Assembly: GCA_023387695.1 (NCBI GenBank)
Contig: JAEWHT010000425.1
Span: 1-16,072, forward strand
Reading direction: 5' to 3'
Length of the DNA stretch: 16,072 bases
Source: Pseudomonadota bacterium
GTDB lineage: Bacteria > Pseudomonadota > Alphaproteobacteria > Rhizobiales > Xanthobacteraceae
The translations under genes were made by a program, and so were the position numbers. This document shows positions 13,604 to 16,072 of the stretch, piece by piece. The first letter of the stretch is position 1. Every line of letters starts with the position of its first letter. The notes beneath the pieces were generated by a model, which searched no databases, was not told the origin of the DNA, and was given only the letters and a program-made list of their open reading frames with translations.

Positions 13604-14050
13604 GCCGTTCGCGCTCCCCTTACGAAATCACCCCAAGTGCGCCCCCGTGATTCCGGGAAACGCTTATTCGATCCGCCCGCCTGACAAACCGCCGCGCAAG
13701 AATACCTCTAAGAGGAATTGGGGCCAGATCGCTAGAACGCCGAAATCAAGCCTCTCAAACCATAATTCTTGATCTATCGCAATGCAGTCTTGAGCCCTCT
13801 CTGTCACCCGTCACCCGCAAGATATTTCCTAGCAACATCAGACAAAAATACCGCTTCCCGGGATGCCGCGGCTTGACAGCCGGGTTGCCCGCTGTAGGCA
13901 CTGGCGCGAGCCCGCGCAGGAACCTGATTCGTGGCGACAATTGCGGCCAGGGCGGCGTGGAATTTGCTTGTGAATTGCCTTCAAGACGCCGTCATTCCCG
14001 TATCAGTCCACCAGCGCGAGCGATCTGAGCGAGCAGAGGGACCGACCCCG
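13604..14050. promoter_or_regulatory. Divergent control region between ctaC and ialB
   Basis: This 447-bp stretch has no credible gene; a 61-codon minus frame and an N-terminal extension of ialB were rejected. Toward ctaC the best -10 is TATTCT (13704-13699), with a poor -35. A CCTCT-A-AGAGG palindrome (13705-13715) lies next to it. Toward ialB there is a perfect TTGACA at 13873-13878, but only TAGGCA 16 bp later. A FixK2/FNR-like site is at 13769-13782. None of the promoters is secure. Confidence 0.4.
13769..13782. promoter_or_regulatory. FixK2/FNR-type binding site candidate
   Basis: TTGATCTATCGCAA fits the FixK2 rule TTG(A/C)-N6-(T/G)CAA on both strands (TTGC-N6-TCAA on the other). It lies 166 bp upstream of ctaC and 269 bp upstream of ialB. 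No good -10 lies at the distance expected for activation in either direction, so a repressor role or chance are alternatives. Confidence 0.4.
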
Positions 14051-14608
14051 ATGGGGCTTTCGAGATGCATGGCAAGATCGGCTCCAGGATCGGCTCTTTG
14101 GCCGGCTAACAGCCTCAGGACGCTGATTGGCCTTCTGGCCGGTGTGCTTCTCCTCGCCCTGCCCGGTTTGGCCCATGCGCAGGGCGCGGTGCGCTCCGTC
14201 CATGGCGACTGGCAGATCCGCTGCGATACCCCGCCGGGCGCCCAGGCCGAGCAATGCGCCTTGATCCAGAGCGTGGTGGCGGAAGACCGTTCCAACGCCG
14301 GCCTCACCGTGATCGTGCTCAAGACCGCCGACCAGAAGAGCCGCCTGATGCGCGTGGTCGCCCCTCTGGGCGTCCTGCTGCCCTCCGGCCTCGGGCTGAA
14401 GCTCGACAACCAGGACGTCGGCCGCGCCGGCTTCGTCCGCTGCCTGCCCAATGGCTGCGTCGCCGAGGTCGTCATGGACGACAAGCTGCTCGGCCAGCTC
14501 CGCAGCGCCAAGACCGCGACCTTCATCATCTTCGAGACCCCCGAAGAGGGCATCGGTTTCCCGCTCAGCCTGAACGGGCTCGGCGAGGGCTACGACAAGC
14601 TGCCGTAG
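14051..14608 (+). CDS. Invasion-associated locus B (IalB) family exported protein
   Basis: A 185-aa exported protein of the IalB family, named from a Bartonella invasion factor but widespread in free-living and symbiotic Rhizobiales, where its function is unknown. A signal peptide covers about 1-43 (hydrophobic LLAGVLLLALPGL, cut near AHA|QG). The mature part begins with the family pattern VHGDWQIRC (50-58). Four cysteines, Cys58, Cys69, Cys131 and Cys136, suggest two periplasmic disulphides. The start is ATG at 14051 with AGGGA 9 nt upstream. The frame is open back to a GTG at 13931, but that would bury the signal peptide under 40 extra residues. An ATG at 14069 is a shorter option. It is divergent from ctaC and followed by tldD after 106 bp. 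Confidence 0.9.
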   Translation: MGLSRCMARSAPGSALWPANSLRTLIGLLAGVLLLALPGLAHAQGAVRSVHGDWQIRCDTPPGAQAEQCALIQSVVAEDRSNAGLTVIVLKTADQKSRLMRVVAPLGVLLPSGLGLKLDNQDVGRAGFVRCLPNGCVAEVVMDDKLLGQLRSAKTATFIIFETPEEGIGFPLSLNGLGEGYDKLP

Positions 14609-14674
14609 GGGCCGGAACCCAATCTATTGTTTCCGTAATGTGAGGCTTCGCGCCCTCGCGGAACTGGTCCGAAA

Positions 14675-14706
14675 CCATTATCTTGCCGCACATCCCCCGA
14701 TAATGG
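14675..14706 (+). promoter_or_regulatory. 8-bp inverted repeat at the tldD start
   Basis: CCATTATC (14675-14682) and GATAATGG (14699-14706) are exact complements with a 16-nt spacer. The second arm ends 8 nt before the chosen tldD ATG and overlaps its GGACGG ribosome site. It could be a repressor operator or an mRNA hairpin limiting ribosome access. Confidence 0.4.
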
Positions 14707-14714
14707 ACGGACGC

Positions 14715-16072
14715 ATGACAAATCCTGCCACAACCTCCCTGCTCGACCGCGCCAATCTCGATCGCGACCAGGTTCGCCACGAGGTCGCACGCGGCCTTGC
14801 CGGTGCCGACGACGGCGAATTGTTCCTGGAATACAGCCAGACCGAAGCGCTGATGTTCGACAATGGGCGGTTGAAGCAGGCGACCTACGACACTTCGCAG
14901 GGTTTTGGCTTACGCGCGGTCAAGGATGATGCCGTGGGCTACGCCCACTCCTCCGACGTGTCGCTGCCGGCACTGATTCGCGCGGCCGACGCGGTCGCAG
15001 CCGTCCGCGGTGGTTACTCCGGCAGCTTCGCTGCCCCGCCGCCGCATACCAACGTGCGGCTTTATAGTGACGAGAATCCGCTGGATGCGCCGGGCTTCGA
15101 GATCAAGGTCAAGCTGCTGGCCGAGATCGACGCTTATTTGCGCGACAAGGATCCGCGGGTGCGGCAGGTCAGCGTCAGCCTGGGCGCCACCTGGCAGGTG
15201 GTCGAGATCCTGCGGCCCGACGGCGAGAGCTATCGTGACATCCGTCCGCTGGTCCGCGTCAATGTCTCCGTCGTCGCCGGCCAGGGCGACCGCCAGGAGA
15301 GCGGCAGCAAGGGCTATGGCGGCCGCGCTGGCTATGCCGAGTTCATCGAGAGCAAGAGCTGGCGCGATGCCGCCGACGGCGCGCTGCGCGAGGCGCTGGT
15401 CAATCTGGAATCGATTCCCGCTCCCGCAGGCGAGATGGACGTCGTGCTCGGCGCGGGTTGGCCGGGCGTGATGCTGCATGAAGCCGTCGGTCACGGCCTC
15501 GAGGGCGATTTCAATCGCAAGAAGACTTCGGCGTTTGCCGGCCTGATGGGCCAGCAGGTTGCCGCCAAGGGCGTCACTGTCGTTGACGACGGCACCATTG
15601 CCTCGCGCCGCGGTTCGCTCTCGATCGATGACGAAGGCACGCCGACCAATCGGACCGTGCTGATCGAGGACGGCATTCTCGTCGGCTACATGCAGGACCG
15701 CCAGAACGCGCGCCTGATGAACATGAAGCCGACCGGCAACGGCCGCCGCCAGGGCTATGCGCATGTGCCGATGCCGCGCATGACCAACACCTACATGCTC
15801 GCGGGCGACCGCGACCCGGCCGAGATTCTCGCGTCGGTGAAGAACGGCGTGTTTGCCGCGAATTTCGGTGGCGGTCAGGTCGACATCACCTCAGGCAAAT
15901 ACGTGTTCCAGTGCACCGAGGCTTACAAGATCGAAAACGGCAAGATCGGCCCGCCGCTGAAGGGCGCCATGCTGATCGGCAACGGGCCGACCGACCTGCA
16001 TCGCATCCGCATGATCGGCAACGATCTCGCGCTCGATACCGGCATCGGCACCTGCGGCAAGAACGGCCAGGG
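14715..16072 (+). CDS. tldD: Metalloprotease TldD (C-terminus outside window)
   Basis: The zinc-bearing subunit of the TldD/TldE heterodimeric protease, which degrades unfolded peptides and in some bacteria matures microcins or other modified peptides. It is cytoplasmic. 452 residues are visible and the frame is open at the window edge; the family is about 475-480 residues, so roughly 20-25 are missing. The catalytic HExxxH is His255-Glu256-His260 (GVMLHEAVGHGLEGD), and the conserved Cys447 (TGIGTCGKNGQ), the likely third ligand, is present. The start is ATG at 14715, with GGACGG 4 nt upstream. An in-frame ATG at 14703 has no ribosome site and lies in an inverted repeat. No TldE or substrate peptide gene is in view. 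Confidence 0.96.
   Translation, partial: MTNPATTSLLDRANLDRDQVRHEVARGLAGADDGELFLEYSQTEALMFDNGRLKQATYDTSQGFGLRAVKDDAVGYAHSSDVSLPALIRAADAVAAVRGGYSGSFAAPPPHTNVRLYSDENPLDAPGFEIKVKLLAEIDAYLRDKDPRVRQVSVSLGATWQVVEILRPDGESYRDIRPLVRVNVSVVAGQGDRQESGSKGYGGRAGYAEFIESKSWRDAADGALREALVNLESIPAPAGEMDVVLGAGWPGVMLHEAVGHGLEGDFNRKKTSAFAGLMGQQVAAKGVTVVDDGTIASRRGSLSIDDEGTPTNRTVLIEDGILVGYMQDRQNARLMNMKPTGNGRRQGYAHVPMPRMTNTYMLAGDRDPAEILASVKNGVFAANFGGGQVDITSGKYVFQCTEAYKIENGKIGPPLKGAMLIGNGPTDLHRIRMIGNDLALDTGIGTCGKNGQ

Noticed and set aside
13755..13940. 61-codon minus-strand frame upstream of ctaC
   Set aside because: It overlaps the expected control region and has no family resemblance.
13931..14050. 40-residue N-terminal extension of the IalB-family protein
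   Set aside because: It would put the signal peptide deep inside the protein. The ATG at 14051 has a proper ribosome site and gives a normal signal peptide.

Overview
The window looks like chromosomal DNA of a high-GC alphaproteobacterium, most likely Bradyrhizobium or a close relative. This rests on the base composition, the protein sequences, and two gene blocks characteristic of Rhizobiales: a full aa3-type cytochrome c oxidase cluster, and thrC followed by an M16 peptidase and a RimJ-like acetyltransferase. The assignment is by recognition, not by search. No phage, transposon, CRISPR, rRNA or tRNA gene was seen.

Layout. Positions 1-413 (minus strand) hold the N-terminal part of an exported protein of unknown function that runs off the window. 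Positions 547-3906 (minus) are the block thrC -> M16 peptidase -> GNAT. thrC starts at TTG, and its stop overlaps the peptidase start as ATGA. Positions 3907-4431 hold no credible protein gene. They do hold, on the minus strand, a well-formed promoter, about 100 nt with two hairpins, and a textbook intrinsic terminator: a strong candidate small RNA. Positions 4432-6504 are a divergent two-component system, a NarL/UhpA-type response regulator (minus) and a NarX/UhpB-type membrane histidine kinase (plus), separated by 87 bp. The kinase meets a small NTF2/SnoaL-like gene tail to tail, and both genes end in the same CTAG.

Positions 6976-13603 (minus) are the respiratory cluster in the order ctaC (subunit II), ctaD (subunit I), ctaB (heme O synthase), a 54-aa CoxF-like membrane protein, ctaG (copper insertion), ctaE (subunit III), DUF983 and SURF1. 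The three core subunits and the factors that make heme O and deliver copper and heme are thus encoded together. The key metal ligands of subunits I and II are all present. The cluster is punctuated by perfect hairpins in the ctaC-ctaD, ctaD-ctaB and ctaG-ctaE gaps. A strong hairpin terminator follows ctaE, so DUF983-SURF1 may form a separately controlled tail.

Positions 13604-14050 are a divergent regulatory region between ctaC and an IalB-family exported protein (plus). They contain one match to the FixK2/FNR half-site rule TTG(A/C)-N6-(T/G)CAA. IalB is followed by tldD (plus), the metalloprotease subunit of TldD/E, which is cut by the window end about 20-25 residues short.

Most novel for follow-up: the candidate sRNA at 4034-4134, the two genes with a -10-like box placed for leaderless transcription (kinase and DUF983), the hairpin punctuation of the cox operon, the 8-bp dyad over the tldD start, and the Asp-His hexanucleotide repeat at the N-terminus of subunit I.
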